A stretch of 64,000 bases of DNA from CAYVVT01 sp964454335 (GTDB lineage Bacteria; Fidelibacterota; UBA8477; JABMPR01): assembly GCA_964454335.1 (NCBI GenBank), contig CAYVVT010000005.1, positions 186,001-250,000 on the forward strand. The letters run 5' to 3'. A program made the translations under genes and the position numbers. Below, piece by piece: positions 35,821 through 43,717 of this stretch; position 1 is the first letter of the stretch, and the number at the start of each line of letters is the position of its first letter. Below the pieces are notes generated by a model, which worked only from the letters and a program-made list of their open reading frames with translations, was not told the origin of the DNA and made no database searches.

Positions 35821-36918
35821 ATGAGAAAATTCATATCTGGATCCTTTGGCCACTCGCATCTGGTTGCTCTTGTATTGCTCGTGCTCTCTTCTTCCTCACT
35901 CATGGCAGAACCCTATCGTGGAGCAGAATACCGCACGATTGAAAGCTATCGCTATGGACGCTTCGAGGTGCGTATGCAGGCCGCAGGCGCTTCCGGAGTG
36001 GTCTCTTCCTTGTTTACCTACCATGAGCTGGGTGCCGGTGGATTGAGCGAATGGAACGAGATCGATATCGAGTTTCTGGGCAATAACACAAATGGTGTTC
36101 AGTTCAATACCATCACCTCCGGACAAGTGGGGCACGTGCATTTCATAAATTTGCCCTACGATGCCGCCACCGAGTTCCATGATTATGCCTTTGAATGGAC
36201 ACCAGCCCATGTTGCCTGGTTTGTTGATGGGGTCGAGGTCTATCGTCAATATGGAGCCCACATCATCCAGCTGAACCGCTATCAGAAAATGATGATGAAT
36301 ATCTGGCAGCCGGAATACGTGGACTGGGTGGGACCCTTTAGTGAGGATGATCTACCTGTCTACGCCTACTATGACTGGGCCCGGTATTATGCCTGGACCC
36401 CCAACGAAGGTGATGCCGGCACAGATAGCGCCTTCACACTGCACTGGCATGATGATTTTGACAGCTGGGACATGAATCGCTGGCAGAAGGCGTCCCACAC
36501 CTGGGACGGTAACAACGCCCAGTTCATTCCAGCCAATGCCGTACTGCAGGATGGCTTTCTCATTCTCTGCCTGACCATGCCAGACGCATTGGGATATGAC
36601 GGACCACCGCTGGATACGGACAAAGGATCACTGATATTCCCTCAGGATCTGCAGATCTACCCCGCTTACCCGAATCCCTTCAATGCCGGTACACAGTTGA
36701 GATTCAATATGACCGCAGGTCGTTCTGTCCAATTACAGGTTGTCGATCTTCAAGGGCGCATTCACCTCAATGAGCGGATCCCATCTGTAGGCGGGAATCA
36801 ATCCGTCAGCTGGATGCCCCTGACTGGTTCCGGGCAGCTGCTCCCCAGCGGTGTGTATATCGCCCAGTTTCGCTCGGGGAATCAGTTTGAGAGTCAACGT
36901 CTCCTCCTTCTGCAGTGA
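35821..36918 (+). CDS. second circularly permuted GH16 beta-glucanase with Por-type tail
   Basis: 365 residues. The signal peptide is followed at once by EPYRGAEYRTIESYRYGRFE. The catalytic motif EIDIE is at 80-84 (WNEIDIEFLG, as in lichenases). The displaced N-terminal strands appear at about 204-254 (FTLHWHDDFDSWDMNRWQKA, DGFLILCLTMP). A short linker leads to a sorting domain (AYPNPFNAGTQ, SGVYIAQF). It lacks the Ig and malectin modules of its paralogue at 32822, so it is the minimal form. The next gene starts inside its stop codon. A surface endo-acting beta-glucanase, lichenase-type, is likely. Confidence 0.88.
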   Translation: MRKFISGSFGHSHLVALVLLVLSSSSLMAEPYRGAEYRTIESYRYGRFEVRMQAAGASGVVSSLFTYHELGAGGLSEWNEIDIEFLGNNTNGVQFNTITSGQVGHVHFINLPYDAATEFHDYAFEWTPAHVAWFVDGVEVYRQYGAHIIQLNRYQKMMMNIWQPEYVDWVGPFSEDDLPVYAYYDWARYYAWTPNEGDAGTDSAFTLHWHDDFDSWDMNRWQKASHTWDGNNAQFIPANAVLQDGFLILCLTMPDALGYDGPPLDTDKGSLIFPQDLQIYPAYPNPFNAGTQLRFNMTAGRSVQLQVVDLQGRIHLNERIPSVGGNQSVSWMPLTGSGQLLPSGVYIAQFRSGNQFESQRLLLLQ

Positions 36919-37715
36919 CATCGAACTTACCGAAATCGACCAACATTGCTGGACTCATCATGCTGGTTTTGATCTCATGTGAGCAACCGGTGGAGGAGGT
37001 CCTGGAAGAGCAGATCCAGCCCCTGACAGGCTGGAGGATCACCTGGCAGGATGAGTTTGAAGGGGATACACTGGACCGTACTCTATGGAACGTGGCTGAT
37101 GGCCATTGGTCCCATAATGGCGAAATGCAGTACTATGCCCCGGATGAGGTGTACTTGGAAGACGGCTGTCTGCGTCTGAGATCCCAGCAGAGAAACTATC
37201 AGGGTTTGTACTTCACCTCAGGTCATGTGACCACCAAACATTACCAGAGGTATGGCCGCGTGGAAATTCACGCCCGCTTGCCAGGTACGCAGGGGACCTG
37301 GCCCGCACACTGGCTCCTCCCCATTACGGGTGATTGGCCACCAGAGATAGACATCGTTGAGCACCTGGGTCACGAGCCGAATACAGTGCACATGTCCGTG
37401 CATTGGGGACCATTACCTGAGGGGCTAAGTCCCTGGGAATGCGGTCAGACTCGCACAGGCTCCTTCTCCGGGCCTGATTTCACAGCTGATTTCCACACAT
37501 TCAGCCTGGAATGGTATCCCGACTCACTCCGCTGGCTGGTGGACGATGTCCTGCGCTTCAAAACTGTGGAAGGGATACCGCACGAACCCATGTACCTTAT
37601 CCTGAATACCGCTGTGGGAGGCTTCTGGCCCGGCAGTCCCAATGCCAGCTCCGTCTTTCCTCAGTTTCATGACATTGACTATGTAAGGTTTTACGAACGT
37701 GATACACCTGGCTAA
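36915..37715 (+). CDS. GH16 laminarinase-type endo-beta-1,3-glucanase, lipoprotein
   Basis: 266 residues from a GTG overlapping the upstream stop; a lipobox LISC gives Cys22. The domain is in normal GH16 order: WQDEFEGDTLDRTLW near 43, LRLRSQ near 85, then WPPEIDIVEHLG with catalytic Glu143, Asp145 and Glu148. The extra residue in EIDIVE is the beta-bulge form of laminarinases, unlike the EIDIE of the two permuted neighbours. It has no sorting tail, so it probably works on the periplasmic side or the inner leaflet of the outer membrane. Its stop overlaps the GH5 start by 17 bases. Confidence 0.9.
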   Translation: MTSNLPKSTNIAGLIMLVLISCEQPVEEVLEEQIQPLTGWRITWQDEFEGDTLDRTLWNVADGHWSHNGEMQYYAPDEVYLEDGCLRLRSQQRNYQGLYFTSGHVTTKHYQRYGRVEIHARLPGTQGTWPAHWLLPITGDWPPEIDIVEHLGHEPNTVHMSVHWGPLPEGLSPWECGQTRTGSFSGPDFTADFHTFSLEWYPDSLRWLVDDVLRFKTVEGIPHEPMYLILNTAVGGFWPGSPNASSVFPQFHDIDYVRFYERDTPG

Positions 37716-39669
37716 ATTCATCCTGATAATTCTGCTCTTAGGAGGCTCGAACCTCGTGGCGTTTGTGCACGCCTCAGGTGATTCCATCGTGGATGCCGAT
37801 GGGAACGTGGTCCTGAAACGTGGTATGGGTCTGGGTGGTTGGCTTGTACCAGAAGGGTATATGCTTCATGTTCCCGGGTTCGGATCCCCAACAGCCATCC
37901 GGGCGATGATTGTGGATCTTGTGGGGGAGAGCCTGGCAGATTCATTTTACCAGGCATATCACGACAACTACGTTACGCGTGAGGATATCCTTCAGCTGGG
38001 CGCTTGGGGATTTGATCATATTCGCATGCCATTCCATTATAAAATGTTCTCGCCATATCGTGACGTCTGGGATGAATGGGGATTCCAGGTTACGGACAGT
38101 CTGCTGGCCTGGTGTGCGGAAGCCGGGATGCACCTGGTCCTGGATATGCATGCAGCACCGGGCGGACAGAATCATGGTCCCATCAGCGACAGTGATGGGA
38201 CGGCCAGGTTATGGCTGGCAGACTCCAACAAGGCTCACGCCATCGCCATCTGGGGCGAACTTGCCCGACGCTACGCCGACAACGTCTGGATCGGGGGCTA
38301 TGACCTGCTGAATGAACCCGTATTACCCACCGGAGTGGGTACCGGTGCGCTGCGAGCCCTTTACATGAATATGACCCAGGCCATCCGGGCAGAGGATGAC
38401 AACCATATTCTCTTCATAGAGGGCAACTGGTACGCTTCGGATTTTACCGGTCTTACGCCACCCTGGGAACTCAATATGTCCTACAGTTTTCACAAGTACT
38501 GGAGCGTGAACAACCAGGGTTCCATACAGTCTTATTTGAATATGCGCAACAGCTATGATGTCCCCCTGTGGATGAGCGAATCGGGTGAGAACTCCAATCC
38601 CTGGTTCCATGATTGTGTCCAGTTGCTGGAGGGGAACGATATCGGCTGGTGCTGGTGGACGCATAAGAAATATGAAACGATCACAAGTCCATATTCAGCA
38701 GCTCTGCCCTCTCAGTTCGATCAGCTTGTGGATTACTGGAACGGTAGTGCTCCCAGACCTGACACTGCCTTTGCTTTCAGCGTGATCATGGAAATGGCAG
38801 AGAACCTCAGGACAGAGAACTGTACCTACCGGCCCGGTGTCATTCCATCCCTCTTCCATCCTCAGTTTCCCACCAGTCACTGGCCTGTAAAGGAGCTCCA
38901 GATCCCGGGCGAGATCTGGACGGCTGACTATGATATCGGTGATCAAGGTATCGCCTATTCTGACGCTGATTGGGAGCATGACGATTACAATGATTACCAT
39001 CCCTGGAATACCGGCTATGCCTACCGGAATGATGGGGTGGACCTGGAGATGGATGATGCAGGCGTTCCTAGTGTCGGTTGGATAAACGATGGCGAGTGGC
39101 TCAAGTATACTGTCAATGTGACCTTGAACGGTTTCTATGACTTGAGCCTTGAAATAGCCAGCCCTGATGGTAACGGTAATATTCGGATCTACCTGGATGC
39201 CGAATTGGTGGCGACCCTGAGTTCTCTTCCCAATACCGGCAGCTGGTACGAGTGGGATACCGTTGAATTGGAGGATATTGAGATCCTTGCCGGTACCTAT
39301 GTCCTGACAGTGGAGATTGTTCAGGCGGGGTTCAACATGCGCATCATGAATTTTGACCTGGATTCCTCTCTGACCGAGATAAAGTATCCCAATACGTTCC
39401 AGCTGGGACAGAACCGACCCAATCCATTCAATTCTGGAACACAGATCCCCATCACTGTTCAGAACAGTCATGGTCTGCAGCTTGAGATCTTCGACATTCG
39501 CGGACACCGGGTGGACAACAGACGTATCCCAGACGGTAGCCAGGGGGAACTCATGATCAACTGGGATGGCCATGCATTAGACGGTCGTATCCTTCCTACG
39601 GGGCTCTATATCTACCGTGTTCTCTCAGATACAGACATTCAGGTCCAGAGGATGGCCCTGATCCGATAA
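37699..39669 (+). CDS. GH5 exo-beta-1,3-glucanase-like enzyme with CBM6 and Por-type tail
   Basis: 656 residues, GTG start overlapping the previous gene. Signal peptide to about residue 25. The GH5 domain (about 28-400) shows GMGLGGWLVPEGYM, acid/base Glu206 in YDLLNEP and nucleophile Glu294 in WMSESGE. It resembles Exg-type glucan 1,3-beta-glucosidases (LDMHAAPGGQN). A CBM6 domain follows at about 410-550 (VGWINDGEWLKYTVNV, GTYVLTVEIVQAGFN), a type that often binds beta-1,3-glucan. Then comes the sorting domain (QNRPNPFNSGTQ, TGLYIYRV). A surface enzyme releasing glucose or short oligosaccharides from laminarin is likely. The paralogous GH5 at 39703 follows after 33 bases. Confidence 0.87.
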   Translation: MIHLAKFILIILLLGGSNLVAFVHASGDSIVDADGNVVLKRGMGLGGWLVPEGYMLHVPGFGSPTAIRAMIVDLVGESLADSFYQAYHDNYVTREDILQLGAWGFDHIRMPFHYKMFSPYRDVWDEWGFQVTDSLLAWCAEAGMHLVLDMHAAPGGQNHGPISDSDGTARLWLADSNKAHAIAIWGELARRYADNVWIGGYDLLNEPVLPTGVGTGALRALYMNMTQAIRAEDDNHILFIEGNWYASDFTGLTPPWELNMSYSFHKYWSVNNQGSIQSYLNMRNSYDVPLWMSESGENSNPWFHDCVQLLEGNDIGWCWWTHKKYETITSPYSAALPSQFDQLVDYWNGSAPRPDTAFAFSVIMEMAENLRTENCTYRPGVIPSLFHPQFPTSHWPVKELQIPGEIWTADYDIGDQGIAYSDADWEHDDYNDYHPWNTGYAYRNDGVDLEMDDAGVPSVGWINDGEWLKYTVNVTLNGFYDLSLEIASPDGNGNIRIYLDAELVATLSSLPNTGSWYEWDTVELEDIEILAGTYVLTVEIVQAGFNMRIMNFDLDSSLTEIKYPNTFQLGQNRPNPFNSGTQIPITVQNSHGLQLEIFDIRGHRVDNRRIPDGSQGELMINWDGHALDGRILPTGLYIYRVLSDTDIQVQRMALIR

Positions 39670-39702
39670 CTCGAAGCATTTCGTAGCTCTAGGAAGACTC
39701 GT

Positions 39703-41790
39703 ATGTTTATCCGGAAGTTCGGCCACATTCTGCTCACCCTCCTGATGCTGCTGAGCGTCACCTATGGATATTACACCACGAATGGCCAGAATATTGTCGA
39801 TCGAAATACTGGTGAGGCGGTTCAGTTGCGCGGGATCGGAATCGGCGGCTGGCTGCTACCTGAGGGCTATATGTGGGGGATCCGTACCCTTGATCGTCCC
39901 CGGCAATTCGAACAGGCCATCATCGATCTGATCGGTGAGCGCGGTGCAGCCAGGTTCTGGGATCTCTATTATTCCAATTTCATCACCAGGGAGGATGTCG
40001 AGGTCATGAGATCTTGGGGAGTGAACACCCTTCGCGTCCCCTTGAATGCCAATATGCTCATGCCCCTGGTGGAGCAACCTCAGGAAGCGCCCTTCAGGTT
40101 TAGCGAGGATAAGTTCCTCTACCTTGACGCATTTGTTGACTGGTGCGAGGAATTGGAGATGGGCATCATCTGGGACATGCATGGAGCACCCGGTGCCCAG
40201 AGTGCTGAGAACATCGCTGATAGTGACGGGGAAGCCCGTCTCTGGACCGAGAAGGATATCTATTGGCCCAGGACCATCGCTCTCTGGGAGAAGATCGTGA
40301 TACGCTATGTAGATTATGAGTGTATTGTCGGTTATGACCTGTTGAACGAACCACTCCTGGGCCGTTACGAAGGCGTGGATCCCGTTTGGCTTAGAGAGTT
40401 GTATGTGCTACTCACCGATATGATCCGGGAGACGGATGAGAATGGGATCATATTCGTAGAAGGAGATGACTGGGCCCAGGATTTCTCCATGCTGGAACCC
40501 CTGGATTGGGATCCACACCTGGTGATCGCCTTTCATTCATATCCGCCAACGCATACCCATGAGGGCCTGCATCGCTGGGATGCACTGCGGCGGAAATACA
40601 ATATACCGCTCTGGCACGGTGAAACCGGTGAGCAGAATCCGCCATGGGAGCTTTACCAAAGATCGACCCGACTCCTGGCAGAGCAGAACGTCAGCTGGAA
40701 CTGGTGGACACACAAGAAATTCGATCTGCAACGCCAACCCTGGAGCATTCCCCGTACAGAGGGTTTTGAGCTGATCCTCGATTACTGGAAGGGACAGGGA
40801 GAAAGACCTTCAAGGAGGGAGGCCAGACGCTGGCTCTTCGAGCAGGCCCGCAGGACCAACCTGGCTTACTGTGACTTCCTTCCGGGAATGGTAAGTTCTC
40901 TTCACCCGCTTGATCCCAGCGAATATGCGGAGTCCCTCGGACCGCAAACCCCGGTAATATTATCGCCACCTTCTGATCTAATACTTGAGATCGGCTATGC
41001 AGCTTTCCTCGAGGTCCAGGCGAAGGGATTCCCCTTGAGCTTTCAATGGTTTCGGAACGATACCCTTCTTAGGGGTGCTGTAGGTCCACGTCTGGCCGTA
41101 CACCAATTGGATGCTGGTCAGCAAACAGGCAGGTTTCAGGTGTACCTCAGCAATGAGCACGGAGAAGTAATCAGCGATGAGGCCACGGTGAGCGTTAGAC
41201 CGTTCTCAGGACCCGGCATGCCGGAATTCATTGATGAACCGATCATCGATGGCAAGATGGATTCTCTTTGGAGACAGGCAGTGAGGATCCGTTTGGAGCA
41301 CCTCCTCATTGAGAATGTCTCATCACCACTCGATCTCGCCGCCAGGGCGGCCATGGGTTGGACTGAGGATCACCTTTACATCCTCGTGAATGTTTCCGAT
41401 GACCAGTTGTCTACCCGGAATACCACCGATTACTTGAAAGATGGGATCGAGATATACCTTGATGGTGACAACAGTAAATCTGCCTATTACGGTGAAGATG
41501 AGAGCCAACTGAGGTTTGTCTGGGATTCGGACAGTGTCATTACCGATATCGGTCACCGCATTCAGGGGATCATGGCGGCCCGGAAGGAAACTGGTCAGGG
41601 ATATCAAATGGAAGTGGCGATCCCCTGGGATTCTGTCAATGCAACTGGACGGCCACCTGAGTTCTTGGGATTTGATATTCATGTGAACGACAGTGACGGT
41701 CATACACGGGATGCAAAACTGGCCTGGTTTGCCACCCGTGACAATTCCTACCAGAGTCCCTCGGTGTTTGGGACGTTCAGACTGGAGTAA
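39703..41790 (+). CDS. GH5 exo-beta-1,3-glucanase-like enzyme with Ig-like and CBM9-like domains
   Basis: 695 residues with signal peptide. The GH5 domain parallels the upstream gene: GIGIGGWLLPEGYMWG, acid/base Glu216 in YDLLNEP, nucleophile Glu307 in LWHGETGE, and WNWWTHKKF. An Ig-like segment follows at about 415-500 (LSFQWFRNDTLLRG, GRFQVYLSNEHGEV). A CBM9-like domain at about 505-695 ends the protein (IIDGKMDSLWRQA, DGIEIYLDGDN, FGTFRLE). Unlike its neighbour it lacks the sorting tail, so it may stay in the periplasm. It is the last glucan gene of the run; no clear terminator follows. Confidence 0.87.
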   Translation: MFIRKFGHILLTLLMLLSVTYGYYTTNGQNIVDRNTGEAVQLRGIGIGGWLLPEGYMWGIRTLDRPRQFEQAIIDLIGERGAARFWDLYYSNFITREDVEVMRSWGVNTLRVPLNANMLMPLVEQPQEAPFRFSEDKFLYLDAFVDWCEELEMGIIWDMHGAPGAQSAENIADSDGEARLWTEKDIYWPRTIALWEKIVIRYVDYECIVGYDLLNEPLLGRYEGVDPVWLRELYVLLTDMIRETDENGIIFVEGDDWAQDFSMLEPLDWDPHLVIAFHSYPPTHTHEGLHRWDALRRKYNIPLWHGETGEQNPPWELYQRSTRLLAEQNVSWNWWTHKKFDLQRQPWSIPRTEGFELILDYWKGQGERPSRREARRWLFEQARRTNLAYCDFLPGMVSSLHPLDPSEYAESLGPQTPVILSPPSDLILEIGYAAFLEVQAKGFPLSFQWFRNDTLLRGAVGPRLAVHQLDAGQQTGRFQVYLSNEHGEVISDEATVSVRPFSGPGMPEFIDEPIIDGKMDSLWRQAVRIRLEHLLIENVSSPLDLAARAAMGWTEDHLYILVNVSDDQLSTRNTTDYLKDGIEIYLDGDNSKSAYYGEDESQLRFVWDSDSVITDIGHRIQGIMAARKETGQGYQMEVAIPWDSVNATGRPPEFLGFDIHVNDSDGHTRDAKLAWFATRDNSYQSPSVFGTFRLE

Positions 41791-41979
41791 TCCAGTTACA
41801 GTGAGATCTCTGATAATGAGATAAGCAACTGACCGTTCGCCTGGACTTGGATTTTGGCTCCCTGCAGAACCCGAGTCAGTATCCCTGATTATAAAATTGA
41901 GCAAAAATCGAGAAACCTCGTCTTTGATGCTTCAGTGATTCTGGATGAACATTATATTTATCCACTAGGAGTGAATAGT

Positions 41980-42294
41980 ATGAAGATCGAATCTCTGGTG
42001 AATCTCCCCGTCGGAGTGGCCATACGCTGGGATGACACCAGCGAAAGTCTGATCCCGTTTCAGAAACTCAGAGACGCCTGTCCCTGTGCGAACTGCAGTG
42101 GCGAAACAGATCTGTTCGGCCGGAAGGTGGGTGGGGTGATCTCATTGAAACCGGCTCAGAGTTACGAACTCTCATCCTACCGCATGGTGGGACATTATGC
42201 GGTGCAATTCATTTGGGGTGACAACCATGATGCCGGTATCTACAGCTATGAATTACTGAAGGAGCTTGGCGAGGGTGAAGGTGGAAAGGGATAA
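41980..42294 (+). CDS. DUF971 small protein
   Basis: ATG 41980 with AGGAG upstream gives 104 residues. It matches DUF971, the N-terminal module of gamma-butyrobetaine hydroxylases also found alone in bacteria: LVNLPVGVAIRWDDTSES, FQKLRDACPCANCSGE with the cysteine cluster, and QFIWGDNHDAGIYSYELL. The cysteines probably bind metal. Stand-alone members have no settled function. It opens a small unrelated gene group after the glucan locus. Confidence 0.75.
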   Translation: MKIESLVNLPVGVAIRWDDTSESLIPFQKLRDACPCANCSGETDLFGRKVGGVISLKPAQSYELSSYRMVGHYAVQFIWGDNHDAGIYSYELLKELGEGEGGKG

Positions 42295-42298
42295 AACC

Positions 42299-42526
42299 AT
42301 GCTGGCGAAGGTCCTGCAGGCTCTGATCCTGGTGGTACTCGTGAACCTGGTGGCCATCTCAGGCTATTATACGGTGGATGCGATGATGAATGATACGGAT
42401 GTACCCCTGTTCCTGCGGCTGACCTTCATCGGTGGATTGGTGATCTTCATTTTCGGACTGGCGTTTGTCACATGGGAGCGCATTCGAGCCAGACGGCAAG
42501 AGACATTTCGGAGGGTAAAATGGTGA
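42299..42526 (+). CDS. small membrane protein, two transmembrane helices
   Basis: ATG 42299 (ribosome site AAGGGA) gives 75 residues, with helices at about 5-24 and 36-57 and a basic tail (WERIRARRQETFRRVKW). No family recognised. It overlaps the next gene by seven bases, so the two are probably translated together. Confidence 0.6.
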   Translation: MLAKVLQALILVVLVNLVAISGYYTVDAMMNDTDVPLFLRLTFIGGLVIFIFGLAFVTWERIRARRQETFRRVKW

Positions 42527-42843
42527 AGTGGGTGACGACTGAGACGGTGGCTGGATACGACATTGTTGAACATCTCGAAGTGGTATCAGGGTCAACGATC
42601 CGGGCCAGGCATGTCGGCAAGGATATCCTGGCCATGCTGCGGATGCTGGTTGGTGGAGAGCTGCCGGAATATACAGAGATGATGGCTGATTCCCGGGAAC
42701 AGTCCATACAGCGCATGCTGGAAAGGGCAGAATCGCTTGGCGCAAATGCGGTGGTAAACGTCCGTTTCAATACGGCGATGATCATGCAGGCCACGGCCGA
42801 GATCATGGCCTACGGCACCGCCGTGAAGCTGCAGCGCAGATAA
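42520..42843 (+). CDS. YbjQ/UPF0145 family protein
   Basis: ATG 42520 with GGAGG five bases upstream gives 107 residues. Family features are the opening TTETVAGYDIVEHLEVVSG, the RARHVGKDILAMLR helix region, GGELPEYTEM, and the conserved GANAVVNVRF. YbjQ-type proteins form oligomers and have been described as heavy-metal-binding-like, but their function is unknown. Confidence 0.82.
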   Translation: MVKWVTTETVAGYDIVEHLEVVSGSTIRARHVGKDILAMLRMLVGGELPEYTEMMADSREQSIQRMLERAESLGANAVVNVRFNTAMIMQATAEIMAYGTAVKLQRR

Positions 42844-42848
42844 TTCCC

Positions 42849-43466
42849 ATGAAATACGAGATCGTCGACGGCCTCACCCCGGATATGGTGACGGAAGCCC
42901 GGCTGGCCAAGATGCGCCGGGTCCTGGGAAACCGGCAGTCCGATCTCACCCTGGTATGTGAGAACATCCACGATCCACACAATATCAGCGCCATTCTGAG
43001 GTCCTGCGATGCGGTGGGCATGGAAGCAGTCCACCTGCTATATAATGTTGAAAAATTTCCCAGGTTGCATCAGAAGACCTCAGGATCTGGCAGGAAATGG
43101 GTGGATCAGGTCAAACATCAGGATCCTGTGGAGATGGCAGCCCAGTTGAAGGATCGTGGATTCAGGTTGTACGCAACCCACCTGGAGGTGGATGCCATCT
43201 CAATCCACAACGTCGATTGGACGAAGCCTTCGGCAATTCTGATGGGCAATGAGCACCGTGGGGTATCGGCAGAACTGCTGGCTGTGGCGGATGTCAATGT
43301 GTCCATCCCCATGTTTGGTATGATCCAGAGTCTGAATGTCTCCGTGGCCGCTGCGGTGATCCTGTTCGAGGCCTGTCGTCAAAGACTGAAAGCTGGTTTT
43401 TACCCCAACCTGGACCGTGATGAGGACTGGTATGACCGGAAGATCAGGGATTGGATCAATCGTTGA
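42849..43466 (+). CDS. trmH: SpoU-class tRNA (guanosine-2'-O-)-methyltransferase, TrmH type
   Basis: 205 residues, five bases after the YbjQ gene. The three SPOUT motifs are present: motif 1 NIHDPHNISAILRSCDAVG, motif 2 AILMGNEHRGVS, and motif 3 IPMFGMIQSLNVSVAAAV. Length and the C-terminal DWYDRKIRDWI resemble TrmH, which methylates G18 of tRNA using S-adenosylmethionine. Other SpoU methyltransferases are possible but less likely. Confidence 0.85.
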   Translation: MKYEIVDGLTPDMVTEARLAKMRRVLGNRQSDLTLVCENIHDPHNISAILRSCDAVGMEAVHLLYNVEKFPRLHQKTSGSGRKWVDQVKHQDPVEMAAQLKDRGFRLYATHLEVDAISIHNVDWTKPSAILMGNEHRGVSAELLAVADVNVSIPMFGMIQSLNVSVAAAVILFEACRQRLKAGFYPNLDRDEDWYDRKIRDWINR

Positions 43467-43467
43467 T

Positions 43468-43501
43468 CGTGATTTGCGGTTCGTGATTCGCGGTTCGCGG
43501 A
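43468..43501. repeat. short tandem repeat, two copies of 14 bases plus remnant
   Basis: CGTGATTTGCGGTT (43468-43481) is followed by CGTGATTCGCGGTT (43482-43495) and then CGCGGA. It can be read as heptads. It starts two bases after the trmH stop codon. Such heptad tracts vary in length between strains in other genomes. Confidence 0.75.
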
Positions 43502-43638
43502 TCATAAATCTGATTCCAACGACCATTGCTGATTTATTTCCCTGGTGAAAACCGTTGAAACGGTTCCGGGGATATCCCGTCGGGGGTGACAATTCCCTAA
43601 AGAATTCCAAACAACAACCAATAATCCATGGGAATATC

Positions 43639-43657
43639 TTGGCATTGAAATTGCCAA
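43639..43657. promoter_or_regulatory. palindrome / sigma-54-like element before lysine degradation genes
   Basis: TTGGCA, seven bases, TGCCAA is an inverted repeat. The same bases read TGGCAT-N5-TTGC (43640-43654), one mismatch from the -24/-12 core, 63 bases before the ATG at 43718. I cannot decide between a sigma-54 promoter and a repressor site. A hairpin at 43550-43565 (AACCGTT/AACGGTT) lies upstream. Confidence 0.4.
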
Positions 43658-43717
43658 ATCTATATTTGATGCACTTGTCAACCGGGTCACTCTCCGACCC
43701 GTATTTTTAGGAGTCCT

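Noticed and set aside
38695..39573. 292-codon minus-strand frame inside the first GH5 gene
   Set aside because: Antisense shadow of the GH5/CBM6 coding sequence with no recognisable motifs.
43467..43717. possible lysine riboswitch before the lysine degradation genes
   Set aside because: I could not find the conserved lysine-riboswitch core; only short hairpins and the palindrome are visible.
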